A stretch of DNA of 28,365 bases from a virus. Below, piece by piece: positions 20,699-28,365 of this stretch; within the stretch, counting starts at the first letter, position 1; each line of letters begins with the position of its first letter. The stretch is from IMG/VR virus record IMGVR_UViG_3300025201_000001, positions 1 through 28,365 of that record; one strand, written 5' to 3'. Both the position numbers and the translations under genes were made by a program. The notes below the pieces were generated by a model, which saw only the letters and a program-made list of their open reading frames with translations, ran no database searches and had not been told where the DNA came from.

Positions 20699-21121
20699 AT
20701 GTCAGTAGGCGGCGGCTGGTTAGGTCGAGCAGTTAAAATCACGAGCTTTGGCGGGGCCACTCTTGCGGGTGTAATCACTAAAGACCTTTCATATTCAATC
20801 ACAGGCTTAGATACCACTGATGATACATCAGGCGGTAATGCTGAGTACCATTCAGAGGCTGGACGCATTGACCGTACAATGTCAATTAGCGGTAAAGCTA
20901 AAGACCTTTCACTATTAGCAACAATCGAAACCAACGTTGCTAATGGACAAAACATTTACGCAATGACAATCACATGGCCTGATGGCGGCTCAACCTTGTC
21001 TGGTGATGTATTTATCACCTCTTTTAGCCAAGGCAACCCGCACGAAGAGCTAGGTACATACGAAATGGAAATTGCGTGGTCTGGCGCTCCAACGTTTACT
21101 GCGGCTGTGGCGGCGGTGTAG
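20699..21121 (+). CDS. Major tail tube protein
   Basis: This is a 140-residue, strand-rich protein (VKITSFGGATLAGVITKD, GRIDRTMSISGKAKD, GDVFITSFSQGN, YEMEIAWSGAP), as in siphovirus tube proteins. It has a strong GAGGG ribosome site and its own promoter, fitting high expression, and is followed by the G/GT chaperones and tape measure. The classification uses synteny plus beta pattern. Confidence 0.75.
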   Translation: MSVGGGWLGRAVKITSFGGATLAGVITKDLSYSITGLDTTDDTSGGNAEYHSEAGRIDRTMSISGKAKDLSLLATIETNVANGQNIYAMTITWPDGGSTLSGDVFITSFSQGNPHEELGTYEMEIAWSGAPTFTAAVAAV

Positions 21122-21122
21122 T

Positions 21123-21476
21123 ATGTTTAACGACTCAGTAAAAATAAAGTGGAAGGGCAAAGAGTACACTTGCGAAGTTAACATGAAGCTCATAAAGCTC
21201 ATGGAAAGCAACGGGTTTAATGCTGCTGTAACCAATGCTCGAATGAGCATGGGCGGTGTGCCTCCTATCTCATTGTTGGCTGAAATGGTGCAATGGCTTC
21301 TTTACGCTGGTGGTTGTCACAATATCACGGAAGAAGAGGTTTACTCCGAGTTAATGAACAACCCTATGGAAGATGGGAACAAAGCGCTAATTAAAGAAGG
21401 TCGAGCGCTTTCTGAGTTGTTCATACCTAAAATTGAATCATCCGAGAGGGTGAGCAAGACTGAAAAAAAGAAATAA
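21123..21476 (+). CDS. Tail assembly chaperone G-type protein
   Basis: This is a 117-residue protein. The N terminus is a small strand domain (DSVKIKWKGKEYTCEVN), followed by helices and the ending KTEKKK. Such proteins coat the tape measure during tail assembly. ATG 21123 comes 1 nt after the tube stop; the longer frame upstream overlaps the tube gene without cause. The 3' end carries a programmed -1 frameshift site that yields the longer GT form. Confidence 0.8.
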   Translation: MFNDSVKIKWKGKEYTCEVNMKLIKLMESNGFNAAVTNARMSMGGVPPISLLAEMVQWLLYAGGCHNITEEEVYSELMNNPMEDGNKALIKEGRALSELFIPKIESSERVSKTEKKK

Positions 21477-21676
21477 GCGCCTTCCCTTGGCGCTCTCTTT
21501 ATTCTCAGTGCATTAAGCTAGGCTTATCACCTGGCGATTTCTGGTCAATGTCGCCGGATGAAGTTGGCGAGTGGTACAACGCAAGCAGACCGCGCCAACA
21601 GATTGCAGGAATGAGCGAAGACCAAGCCAAAATGTTAACCGATATGATAAACGAAAACCCCGAGGAGTTTAGCTAA
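21123..21676 (+). CDS. Tail assembly chaperone GT, made by -1 frameshift
   Basis: Ribosomes reading zero frame to AAG at 21468-21470 can slip back one base and continue at 21470 in the -1 frame for 68 codons to TAA 21674-21676, giving about 184 residues. The T part begins EISAFPWRSLYSQCIKLGLS and contains PGDFWSMSPDEVGEWY, the familiar pattern of T domains of siphoviral chaperones. The T frame lacks its own good start and ends directly at the tape-measure ATG. G and GT together assemble the tape measure. Only one long protein arises, so the ratio depends on the slip rate. Confidence 0.85.
21464..21494 (+). other. Programmed -1 frameshift signal
   Basis: The slippery heptamer A AAA AAG (21464-21470) is in the correct phase (codons AAA and AAG). 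After 5 nt a stem AGCGCC (21476-21481) / GGCGCT (21489-21494) with loop TTCCCTT follows, and the zero-frame stop (21474-21476) lies between. This is the classic arrangement, as in dnaX. Confidence 0.9.
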
Positions 21677-23503
21677 ATGAGTACAATGCAAGTCGGCGGT
21701 GTTGAGTTTGATATTACGGTTGATGCCAGCGGCGTAGCAACAGCCAAAACGCGAGCCGTTGAGGACTTAACCAAGCTGCAAAAAGCGTTTAAAGATACCG
21801 ATGTAAGCGTAGGTAAAACAAACGCAGCCATGAAGAAAAGCGGCTCAAGCTTTCAGTCTATGGGCAAGAGCGCTGGCGCGGCTGGTATTCAGATTCAGCA
21901 ACTTGTAGGGCAAATTCAAGGCGGTCAAAACGTATTTAACGCGCTATCTGCACAGGCGGCCGACTTAGGTATAGTGCTTGGCGCTCCACTTGTTGGCGCG
22001 GTGGCTGGCTTAGGTGCTGCATTCGCTGGCATTCTCCTCCCCTCTCTTTTCGACACCGAAGATAAAACTCAAGACCTCATTGATAAACTTAGAGAGCTTG
22101 CGGAAATACAGGTTCTATCTGCCGAAGAGGCCAAACTTCTAGCTCAAGAAGAAAAGAATAAAAAGGACGAGATATACGGCACTATTCAGACAACTGAAAA
22201 GCAAATAGCGGCCGACAAGAAAGCCCTTAAAAGCGAACAGGATAGGTTGACTCTGATTGGCCAAACTCAATGGGCTAGAAGTCGTATCGGCAAGACGATT
22301 AGAGAGTTGAATGAATCTATCGTAGAAGAAGAAGCAAAACTCAAAGACCTCAACAACCAATACGACAAATCAAGAGAGGCGCTTGATTTATACAACTCCA
22401 TGGTCGATGGCTCTATTGAGCAGACCAATAAGCAAGCAGAGGAAATAAACGCACTCGTCTCTGCATTTGAGGCGCAGGCTGATGCTATCGGCAAAACTGA
22501 TAGGCAACTGGCAATAAAGGCGGCGACCGAGAAAGGTGCGACTGAAACTCAACTTCAAGCTATCAATACATCATTTGACGCGATAGAAGCAGAAGAAGCA
22601 AGGGCAGAAGCTGTCGTTGAAGCTCGCAAAAAAGCGGCACAGGCAATCAAGGATGAAATGCAGGCTCAGAAAAACTATGAAGCTTTGCTTGATGAAATAG
22701 CGGCTAATCAGAAGAAGAAAGACCAAGAAGAGCAGCAGGAAAAGGAGCGCATAGGTTCTAACATTGATAAGCTAAAAGAGGAGTTTGCAACAGAGGAGCA
22801 ATTGAGGGCGGAGGCATTCCTGACTCAAGGTGAGCAACTGAGAGAAGCCCTTGCAGCTCAATTGCTAACTAAGCAAGAGTTTGACGAGCTTGACAAAGAG
22901 CGCATATCTTCTTATCACGATTGGTGGCTGAATAAAGAAGCGGAAACCGCAGAGAAGAGAAAGCAGATTGAAGCTCAAGCGCAAGACGCAATGGGCAACT
23001 TGAGGCGCTCAGCCATAAATAATGCGATTGGCCTGCTTGACATGTTTGCTGGCGAGTCTAAAGTTGCTGCTCTTGCTTCAATAGCGCTCACCAAGGGATT
23101 GGCCATCGCTCAGACTTTGGCGCATACACAAACAGCGGCAATGCTGGCTTATTCTTCTCAATTGATACCTGGAGACCCTAGCTCTCCAGCCAGAGCAGCG
23201 GCGGCTTATGCGAAAACGCAGTCAATGGGTAAAATTAGCGCTGCACTGATAGCGGCAACTGGACTTGCTCAGGCTGCTGGAGTGGTTAGCGGCGGAGGTG
23301 GATCATCGCAATCTTACAGTGGTGGAGTGCCTGCGACCAATACAACTAGAAACACGAGCGATACTGGAGGCTCTACACAAAGAAACATCAGCATTGCCGT
23401 AACCGGAGGTTATGGTAGTATGGATGATATGGCTAGAGCGCTAGTGCCTGCGTTAAATGAGGCGCTTGGCGATGGCTACAACTTTAAAGTAAATGGAGGC
23501 TAG
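21677..23503 (+). CDS. Tape measure protein
   Basis: This 608-residue protein follows the chaperones directly, with GAGGAG upstream. The N-terminal 60 residues (GGVEFDITVDASGVATAKTR) are of the tape-measure type, a hydrophobic segment lies near 110-125 (APLVGAVAGLGAAFAGILL), long coiled coils follow (about 150-440, AEEAKLLAQEEKNKKDE), and Ala-rich and Gly/Ser-rich regions end the protein. It sets tail length and helps DNA enter the cell. At about 600 residues the tail should be rather short for a siphovirus. Confidence 0.9.
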   Translation: MSTMQVGGVEFDITVDASGVATAKTRAVEDLTKLQKAFKDTDVSVGKTNAAMKKSGSSFQSMGKSAGAAGIQIQQLVGQIQGGQNVFNALSAQAADLGIVLGAPLVGAVAGLGAAFAGILLPSLFDTEDKTQDLIDKLRELAEIQVLSAEEAKLLAQEEKNKKDEIYGTIQTTEKQIAADKKALKSEQDRLTLIGQTQWARSRIGKTIRELNESIVEEEAKLKDLNNQYDKSREALDLYNSMVDGSIEQTNKQAEEINALVSAFEAQADAIGKTDRQLAIKAATEKGATETQLQAINTSFDAIEAEEARAEAVVEARKKAAQAIKDEMQAQKNYEALLDEIAANQKKKDQEEQQEKERIGSNIDKLKEEFATEEQLRAEAFLTQGEQLREALAAQLLTKQEFDELDKERISSYHDWWLNKEAETAEKRKQIEAQAQDAMGNLRRSAINNAIGLLDMFAGESKVAALASIALTKGLAIAQTLAHTQTAAMLAYSSQLIPGDPSSPARAAAAYAKTQSMGKISAALIAATGLAQAAGVVSGGGGSSQSYSGGVPATNTTRNTSDTGGSTQRNISIAVTGGYGSMDDMARALVPALNEALGDGYNFKVNGG

Positions 23504-23506
23504 AAC

Positions 23507-23605
23507 ATGGCTTGCCCAACACCAGAAACACCAGTAACCACTACACCACCAACACCATTAACGCCACAACCAGCAGCGCCGATCGATCCACCTTGCGCGG
23601 AGTAA
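23507..23605 (+). CDS. Proline-rich mini-protein (32 residues)
   Basis: ATG 23507 has GGAGG 7 nt upstream and encodes MACPTPETPVTTTPPTPL, then TPQPAAPIDPPCAE: 32 residues, about 12 of them proline, with Cys at positions 3 and 30. It occupies the gap between the tape measure and the next tail gene almost exactly, and the GGAG of the next gene lies in its last codons. No signal peptide or lipobox is visible, so it does not look like Rz1. It may be a flexible, disulfide-closed tail component; this is speculation. Confidence 0.6.
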   Translation: MACPTPETPVTTTPPTPLTPQPAAPIDPPCAE

Positions 23606-23608
23606 CCT

Positions 23609-25357
23609 ATGGCGATACCAACGCAGTTTAGCGTAGCTAAGACGCGCAAGTGTCCGTTAGCTAATCCGTCTCAGCATGTTGATGGTGCTAGTCCGTTAAC
23701 GGCTGAGGATGTTGGGTTTATTAGTGGCGCTTCGGTGTTACCTGCTAAGTCTGCGGGTGGTATTGGTGCGCCTAGTGAGTTATCGGCGCTGCCTATTAAT
23801 GATGTCGATAATGCATCACTGTTTAGCGCTTTGTCGGCTGTTACGATTAATGACCCGTCAATTATAGCGGCTGAATATGTTGTGCCTGTTGATAATGCTA
23901 GTGATTTAACGGCGAGGCCTAAGGCTGAGGTTGATGCACCAAACTTCACCATTGTTGATAGAACGCAATGGAACTTCCCTAATTCGCTATCAGGATGGAC
24001 AGCAAACAACGCCACTTTAACGCCTGGACCTGACGCAATTACTGCGGTTATGACGGGTACGGACTTTCAATTTATTAAAGGTGACTTTACTGAGGGTTCG
24101 GGAAATCCAAATATACTTTGGTTCAGGATTAGGTGCACCACAGCAACCGTGACAACCACCGTTCAGGCGTTTACGCTAAATTCAAAGCATGGATATACAA
24201 GCGAATTCATGGTACAGGGAGTGCCAACAGAAATACCGCAGGGTGTTTATGTTGACTTTTACTTGAACCTTGGCGAGATTCAAGACTACCTAGTCGATGG
24301 AATGACATCATTGCGGATAGATCCGTATGACGGTTCGCCTCAAACCTTTGAAATTGATTTCGTTATATTGGGTAGGTATAAAACTGATATATCTGCGCGT
24401 GATGAGTCGAGCATTAAAGAGCCAAGCGCATTAAGTGCAAAGAGTTCGGCAGCAATAAGCAATCCCGTTGCATTGTCTGCCGAAGATAAATCATCTGTTG
24501 CTTTACCTAGTGCAGCAAGCGCGGAGAGTGCGCCTAGCATATCCGCACCTAGCGCGTTAACGGCAAACCAAGCCACGCAAACAAGCGGTCCTTTTCCACT
24601 TAATCATGCGCGCATACTGTACAATAACAAGTTGTTTGGCTATGAGTCTGTAACATCGATTAAAGGCGTACCTCTTAATGCGTTAACGCCTAACACATGG
24701 CAACGATGGATATTCGATTCAAGCACGACAAGTTCGGGAATTCGTGTAGACCTACCAAGTGCGGTCACTATGGATTGCATATGCATCGGCGCTCACAACT
24801 TAGGCGCTATCGGTGCGACGGTAAGCATAACTTACAGCACTGATGGCTCAACTTTTGTTGATTGGGCACCGGATTTTGATGTAGGCGGCAGGGCTGCGAT
24901 TATGTCTTACACTCAAACGCCAAAGCAGGTTAAATCTATTCAGATTTTTATACAAGCAGGAACAACTGCAACTGGCTATATTGGTTATATTAGCGCAGGT
25001 GAAGCGCTACAAATGCAGCGGCCATTCTTTAGCGGTCATCAACCTTACACTGACGCAGACGTAACAGAGTATTACAGCAACCGCACAGAGTCGGGTAATA
25101 TCATCGGTAGGCAGATTCGCCGCCGTGGATTCGAAACTACTTACGAATGGCAAAACATAGACGACACTTGGTATAGAAACAATATTCCAGTGTTTAAGGA
25201 TTACGCGAAAAGGTGGCCAATGTTTATCGCGTGGAATTTGCTTGAATACCCCTATGATGTAGCGTTTGGCGAAACTACGGGTGATATAAAAGCATCCATG
25301 CAAAATGGAACAAGAACAAAGCGCACAGGGCTATCATTTACGTTAAAAGGTGTTTAG
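23609..25357 (+). CDS. Distal tail protein with 14-residue repeats and inserted domain
   Basis: This is a 582-residue protein. Residues 14-111 are seven repeats of exactly 14 residues (S-x-L-S/T-A-x6-I/V-x-x-A/P). Residues 112-258 form a separate jelly-roll-like domain (DRTQWNFPNSLSGWTANNATL, FRIRCTTATV, SLRIDPYDGSPQTFEIDFVI), resembling carbohydrate-binding modules. Residues 259-328 are five more repeats, and the C-terminal 250 residues look like a discoidin-type domain (ICIGAHNLGAIGATVSITYS) plus a tail-tip part. It probably belongs to the tail tip and contacts the cell surface. Order (after tape measure, before hub) fits a distal tail protein. GGAG lies upstream of ATG 23609. Confidence 0.7.
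   Translation: MAIPTQFSVAKTRKCPLANPSQHVDGASPLTAEDVGFISGASVLPAKSAGGIGAPSELSALPINDVDNASLFSALSAVTINDPSIIAAEYVVPVDNASDLTARPKAEVDAPNFTIVDRTQWNFPNSLSGWTANNATLTPGPDAITAVMTGTDFQFIKGDFTEGSGNPNILWFRIRCTTATVTTTVQAFTLNSKHGYTSEFMVQGVPTEIPQGVYVDFYLNLGEIQDYLVDGMTSLRIDPYDGSPQTFEIDFVILGRYKTDISARDESSIKEPSALSAKSSAAISNPVALSAEDKSSVALPSAASAESAPSISAPSALTANQATQTSGPFPLNHARILYNNKLFGYESVTSIKGVPLNALTPNTWQRWIFDSSTTSSGIRVDLPSAVTMDCICIGAHNLGAIGATVSITYSTDGSTFVDWAPDFDVGGRAAIMSYTQTPKQVKSIQIFIQAGTTATGYIGYISAGEALQMQRPFFSGHQPYTDADVTEYYSNRTESGNIIGRQIRRRGFETTYEWQNIDDTWYRNNIPVFKDYAKRWPMFIAWNLLEYPYDVAFGETTGDIKASMQNGTRTKRTGLSFTLKGV
23648..24592 (+). repeat. Two blocks of 42-bp coding repeats split by an insert
   Basis: Seven units (23648-23941) and five units (24383-24592) code for the same 14-residue motif. 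A 441-bp segment (23942-24382) stands between them. The first block uses many T-ending codons (GCT, GGT, GTT), the insert fewer, which hints at a separate origin of the insert. Confidence 0.75.
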
Positions 25358-27550
25358 ATGGCATACGACAATGCTAAAAGAGAATACACGAAAGAGCACC
25401 TATGGTATGCAGAGATAGAGGTTAATGGCACGACCTATCGATTTTGCGAAAACCGTTCGCCCATACCTGTTGAGCTTGACGCTAATGCATCGTTGCAATC
25501 TGTGCGCGTTAACCCTGCTGAGATAGATTTAAGTGGCGGCATTGGTGTTAGAGCTAAGACAAGCTTAACCCTCGCAGAATCAAACGATAGCACCATATGG
25601 GGCACAATAAACAATCCAGAGCGCTTTTGGGCGCGATGGAGGGCAGAGAATCCGTATTATTTAGGTAATAGAATCAGTGTTTTTAGTGGTTACATTGTTA
25701 ATGATTCCTTTGATGTATCTAATTTCGTTAGGCGTGATTATATCATTGAGAGCTTTGGGCTTACTGCTGGCGGCGTTTCAATTGCGGGTAAAGACCCGTT
25801 AAAGCTACTCAGCAATGACAGGGCAAAAGCGCCTGTTGAGTCTAATGGCTCGCTGAGTGCTGACATACTGGCGACTGACACAAGCTTTACTTTGCAGCCT
25901 GCTGGTATCGGCGATGAAGAGTACCCAGCAAGCAACGGCATTGTGCGCATAGGTGATGAGGTAATACTTTATACTACGCGAACAGGTGATACGTTTAGCG
26001 GTCTTACTAGAGGCTTTTACAGCACCGAGATAGACGACCACAGCGAAAACGACACAGCGCAACTTTGCTTGCAGTACACCACTGAGACAGTGAGTAATAT
26101 CGGCTATGACTTGATGGTTAATTACGCGAGTGTTGACCCGTCGTTTATCACAAAAGCCGATTGGGATGCAGAAGTTTCAAACGCATTCAACACAACTTAC
26201 AGTGTATTGATAACTGAGCCAACAGGCGTACAAGATTTACTTCAAGAGTTTTGTGACAGTGCGCCACACTATTACTTCTATGATGAGCGCGTTAACAAAA
26301 TTCGCTTGGTGGCATTAAAGCCGCCACCAACTGATGCGCAACTTTTTACATGGTACGGAAATATCATAGAAGGCAGTGTTGCAGTTAAAGACCGCCAAGA
26401 CCTGCGCATAAGTACGGTTATTGTCAACTACGGCATTATCAACCCGACAAAAGACCTAGATGAAACGTCTAACTATCGCTCATCGTATGTGCGTGAAGAT
26501 ACAAGCAGTGTTACCAACTACGGGCAAAGGGCGTACAAGACTATACACAGCCGATGGATACCAAGCGACAACAAAACTGCGGCTGTATTAATGGCGGCTA
26601 GGGTAGGTCGTAGATTCTCAGAAGCACCAAGGGAGATAACGTTCTCTATGGATGCGAAAGACTCTGACGTTTGGACTGGTGACAGTGTGCGCATTGAAAC
26701 AGACTTGATTATGCAGCAGGGAGGTGGCTATGCAAGGCTACCTTATCAAATATTGAGTGCTGGCGAGTCTGAGAATTTTAACTACACGGCGCTAGAGCAT
26801 ACCTATGGTGATGCAGTGCCGGGTGATGAGGATGTGGAAGACCCGAATGTAAGACTTATCTACTTCAGTGGCGAAATCGACAGACTTCAATCAGATGATG
26901 GCACCACGTACAGGAACTTGCGCGAAGTGTACGAGGATGTGTACGGCACTGACCCGCTTGATGCAGGTTTAGATATTCGTTTCATCTTTGAGTCAAACGC
27001 AGTAGCAGGAAGTAGCGACAATAATTTCCATGCTATTGAAACAGGCGCATGGCCAGAACTAACAACGCCCATACTCATCCAAAACAATGGATTGATACTT
27101 GGTAAAGGTGGTGACGGAGGCGCGGTTGGTCAAAATGGTCTTGACGGCGGGACCGCAATTCAATTGCAATCCAACATTAGACTCAAAAACCTAAACACCA
27201 TTGGCGGCGGCGGCGGTGGCGGCGGTGGAGCCACTGCACCTGGAGAGGAAGGTGATCCTGGTGGTGCGGCTGGTGGCGGTGGCGGTGCAGGCTTTACGCA
27301 GGGTCTAGGCCAGCCATCTGCGGGAGCTTTGTTTTCACAAGATGGTCAAGATGGTACGTACACTACAGGTGGTGATGGTGGTGAGAGCGGCACAGCAGAG
27401 GGAGGATACGGCGGTGACTTGGGTCAAGATGGCGAAAACGGCATAGGCGGTCAAGTCACAGCAGGCGGCAATGCGGGTAAAGCTATCGATTTGAACGGTT
27501 TTACGATAACATACGAAGAAACAGGCACTATATACGGGGCGGTATCATGA
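25358..27550 (+). CDS. Tail hub protein with glycine-rich C-terminal adhesin-like region
   Basis: This is a 730-residue protein. The first 500 residues resemble tail hub/baseplate proteins (SLTLAESNDSTIWGTINNPE, ITEPTGVQDLLQEFCDSAPH, WTGDSVRIETDLIMQQGGGY). The C-terminal part has an IRFIFESNAVAG segment and then, from about 580 to 710, glycine-rich runs (GKGGDGGAVGQNGLDGGTAI, a tract of about eight Gly, GGDGGESGTAEGGYGG), ending in a strand motif. Glycine-rich motif arrays of this kind form polyglycine-II bundles in phage adhesins such as the gp38 type of T-even phages and bear the receptor-contacting loops. AAAGGTG precedes the start. Confidence 0.75.
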   Translation: MAYDNAKREYTKEHLWYAEIEVNGTTYRFCENRSPIPVELDANASLQSVRVNPAEIDLSGGIGVRAKTSLTLAESNDSTIWGTINNPERFWARWRAENPYYLGNRISVFSGYIVNDSFDVSNFVRRDYIIESFGLTAGGVSIAGKDPLKLLSNDRAKAPVESNGSLSADILATDTSFTLQPAGIGDEEYPASNGIVRIGDEVILYTTRTGDTFSGLTRGFYSTEIDDHSENDTAQLCLQYTTETVSNIGYDLMVNYASVDPSFITKADWDAEVSNAFNTTYSVLITEPTGVQDLLQEFCDSAPHYYFYDERVNKIRLVALKPPPTDAQLFTWYGNIIEGSVAVKDRQDLRISTVIVNYGIINPTKDLDETSNYRSSYVREDTSSVTNYGQRAYKTIHSRWIPSDNKTAAVLMAARVGRRFSEAPREITFSMDAKDSDVWTGDSVRIETDLIMQQGGGYARLPYQILSAGESENFNYTALEHTYGDAVPGDEDVEDPNVRLIYFSGEIDRLQSDDGTTYRNLREVYEDVYGTDPLDAGLDIRFIFESNAVAGSSDNNFHAIETGAWPELTTPILIQNNGLILGKGGDGGAVGQNGLDGGTAIQLQSNIRLKNLNTIGGGGGGGGGATAPGEEGDPGGAAGGGGGAGFTQGLGQPSAGALFSQDGQDGTYTTGGDGGESGTAEGGYGGDLGQDGENGIGGQVTAGGNAGKAIDLNGFTITYEETGTIYGAVS

Positions 27551-27753
27551 ATCTAATAAAAGAATGGCGCAGCGCGTGGAAATTTAGCAGTATTCAAACG
27601 GCGGTTATATTGGGCATTGCAAACACGCTATTTGCACTAATGCCTGCTCTATCAGAAATTTTCACTGTACCTGTTTACGCGGCCATTTCCGCAATAGGTA
27701 ATATCGCCATAATCGTGTTAAGATTAATCGCACAGCCAAGCATTGAGGAATAA
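27547..27753 (+). CDS. Holin-like membrane protein
   Basis: This is a 68-residue protein. The amphipathic start NLIKEWRSAWKFSSIQTAV leads into hydrophobic segments (ILGIANTLFALMPALSEIF; VYAAISAIGNIAIIVLRLI) and the end AQPSIEE. The W-R-x-x-W N terminus and R-L-I-x-Q end are typical of a small phage holin family (DUF7940-like). It would open the inner membrane at lysis. Its ATG overlaps the hub stop (ATGA). No endolysin is seen in the window; it may follow beyond the right end. Confidence 0.7.
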   Translation: MNLIKEWRSAWKFSSIQTAVILGIANTLFALMPALSEIFTVPVYAAISAIGNIAIIVLRLIAQPSIEE

Positions 27754-27755
27754 AC

Positions 27756-28365
27756 ATGGCACTAGTACCACATAAAGTCGTTGCTCTAAATGAGCTTAAC
27801 GATGGCGAAAAAAACACGATAGCTGGCGCGGTAGTGTCGTTATTTGATACCGAGGGTAACGCAGTTACGCTATTCGATGATGAATCAGGCGCTAACGGCA
27901 GCACAGCAAAGCAAACTGATAGCGAGGGCGTTGTTGTTGTTTACGTAACGCCTGGTGAGTACGACGAGCAGGTCAATGGCGGCATTCAGCGTCGTGTATT
28001 GGTGGGAAATAAAGAAATCACCACTGAACAACTGATTGAGCGGATACGCAAGTCTCGTGAAGGCGACGTAATTACCACGACAGGCTTCTACTCCGCAGGC
28101 GACGGCGGCTCCGCACAATGGAAGGCCACAAGCACAACAGGTTTAACGCCTTCACAAACACCTGCTGACCGTGGCGCGGCTGAACTGGTTGATGGTAGCG
28201 GACGGCTGTGGGAGCTAACTAGTGTAGCAGGTACATCAAAAAGGGAAGTTAACCCTCTTTGGGTGGGAGCAAGGCCAAATGAGGACAGCACGCAGGCATT
28301 GCAGGCGGCATTTAACTCCGCGATTGGGGGTGTTCTTGTTGGCGCGCCATCTGCATTCTTAATAT
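27756..28365 (+). CDS. Tailspike/pectate-lyase-like fibre (C terminus cut off)
   Basis: The frame is open from ATG 27756 to the window end (203 residues). The N-terminal part (AGAVVSLFDTEGNAVTLFDD, SEGVVVVYVTPGEYDEQVNG) is the head-binding domain seen in many tailspikes. ERIRKSREGDVITTTGFYS and GDGGSAQWKA follow, and GARPNEDSTQALQAAFN corresponds to the GVxxDGxTDDTxALQxAi motif that begins the beta-helix of pectate-lyase-3-type spikes. The D in DST stands where DD is usual. GAGGA precedes the ATG. The product likely degrades or binds a surface polysaccharide; the enzyme part is outside the window. Confidence 0.8.
   Translation, partial: MALVPHKVVALNELNDGEKNTIAGAVVSLFDTEGNAVTLFDDESGANGSTAKQTDSEGVVVVYVTPGEYDEQVNGGIQRRVLVGNKEITTEQLIERIRKSREGDVITTTGFYSAGDGGSAQWKATSTTGLTPSQTPADRGAAELVDGSGRLWELTSVAGTSKREVNPLWVGARPNEDSTQALQAAFNSAIGGVLVGAPSAFLI

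Noticed and set aside
27090-28365. Diversity-generating retroelement acting on the adhesin or tailspike
   Set aside because: No reverse transcriptase or template-repeat pair is present in the window; the variable-looking loops alone are not evidence.

Overview
The window is part of a double-stranded DNA tailed phage (or prophage) genome with siphovirus-type morphogenesis. The host is most likely a gammaproteobacterium: small-gene families of lambdoid type (YdaS/Cro-like, NinH-like), E. coli-type promoters and ribosome sites, and an A AAA AAG frameshift site all point that way. The base composition is AT-leaning. No integrase or attachment site is visible, so a temperate life style is suggested only by the divergent repressor-type control region. 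Both ends cut genes: a DUF3987 replication protein at the left and a tailspike at the right.

Layout. (1) 1-1277, leftward: a DUF3987 protein and a small YdaS/Cro-like regulator. (2) 1278-1861: divergent control region with repeated operator-like words, a TTAC microsatellite and a strong rightward promoter. (3) 1862-5884, rightward early region: many small proteins, a PAPS-reductase-like enzyme, two NinH-like helix-turn-helix proteins, paired coiled-coil proteins, a small membrane protein, and a 333-nt stretch with RNA-like secondary structure. It ends at a clear terminator (5924-5950). (4) 5998-8140: a LamG-like protein with 24-residue repeats and three small genes. (5) 8137-17541: packaging and head genes in standard order (TerS, TerL, DUF1073-type portal, MuF, DUF2213, decoration protein, major capsid), interrupted by two free-standing HNH endonuclease genes and a leftward cassette (13835-14395). 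(6) 17573-18986: a second, larger leftward cassette of six tiny genes between capsid and connector genes. (7) 19072-27550: connector, tail completion, tube, G/GT chaperones with a -1 frameshift, tape measure, a proline-rich mini-protein, a repeat-bearing distal tail protein, and a tail hub with a glycine-rich C terminus. (8) A holin-like protein, then the tailspike.

How it fits together. A 16-bp element reading ACTGGTCAGAGTTGTT occurs in five places. Four copies sit upstream of early-type or leftward small-gene operons, whose first genes share a GGAGATT ribosome site. The same copies lie between these operons and the late genes, so a phage regulator may coordinate leftward and early cassettes with late transcription. 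Both HNH genes carry nearly the same leader, in which a hairpin covers the ribosome site. GATC is strongly depleted: I find about ten sites in the window and none from about 9230 to 23298.
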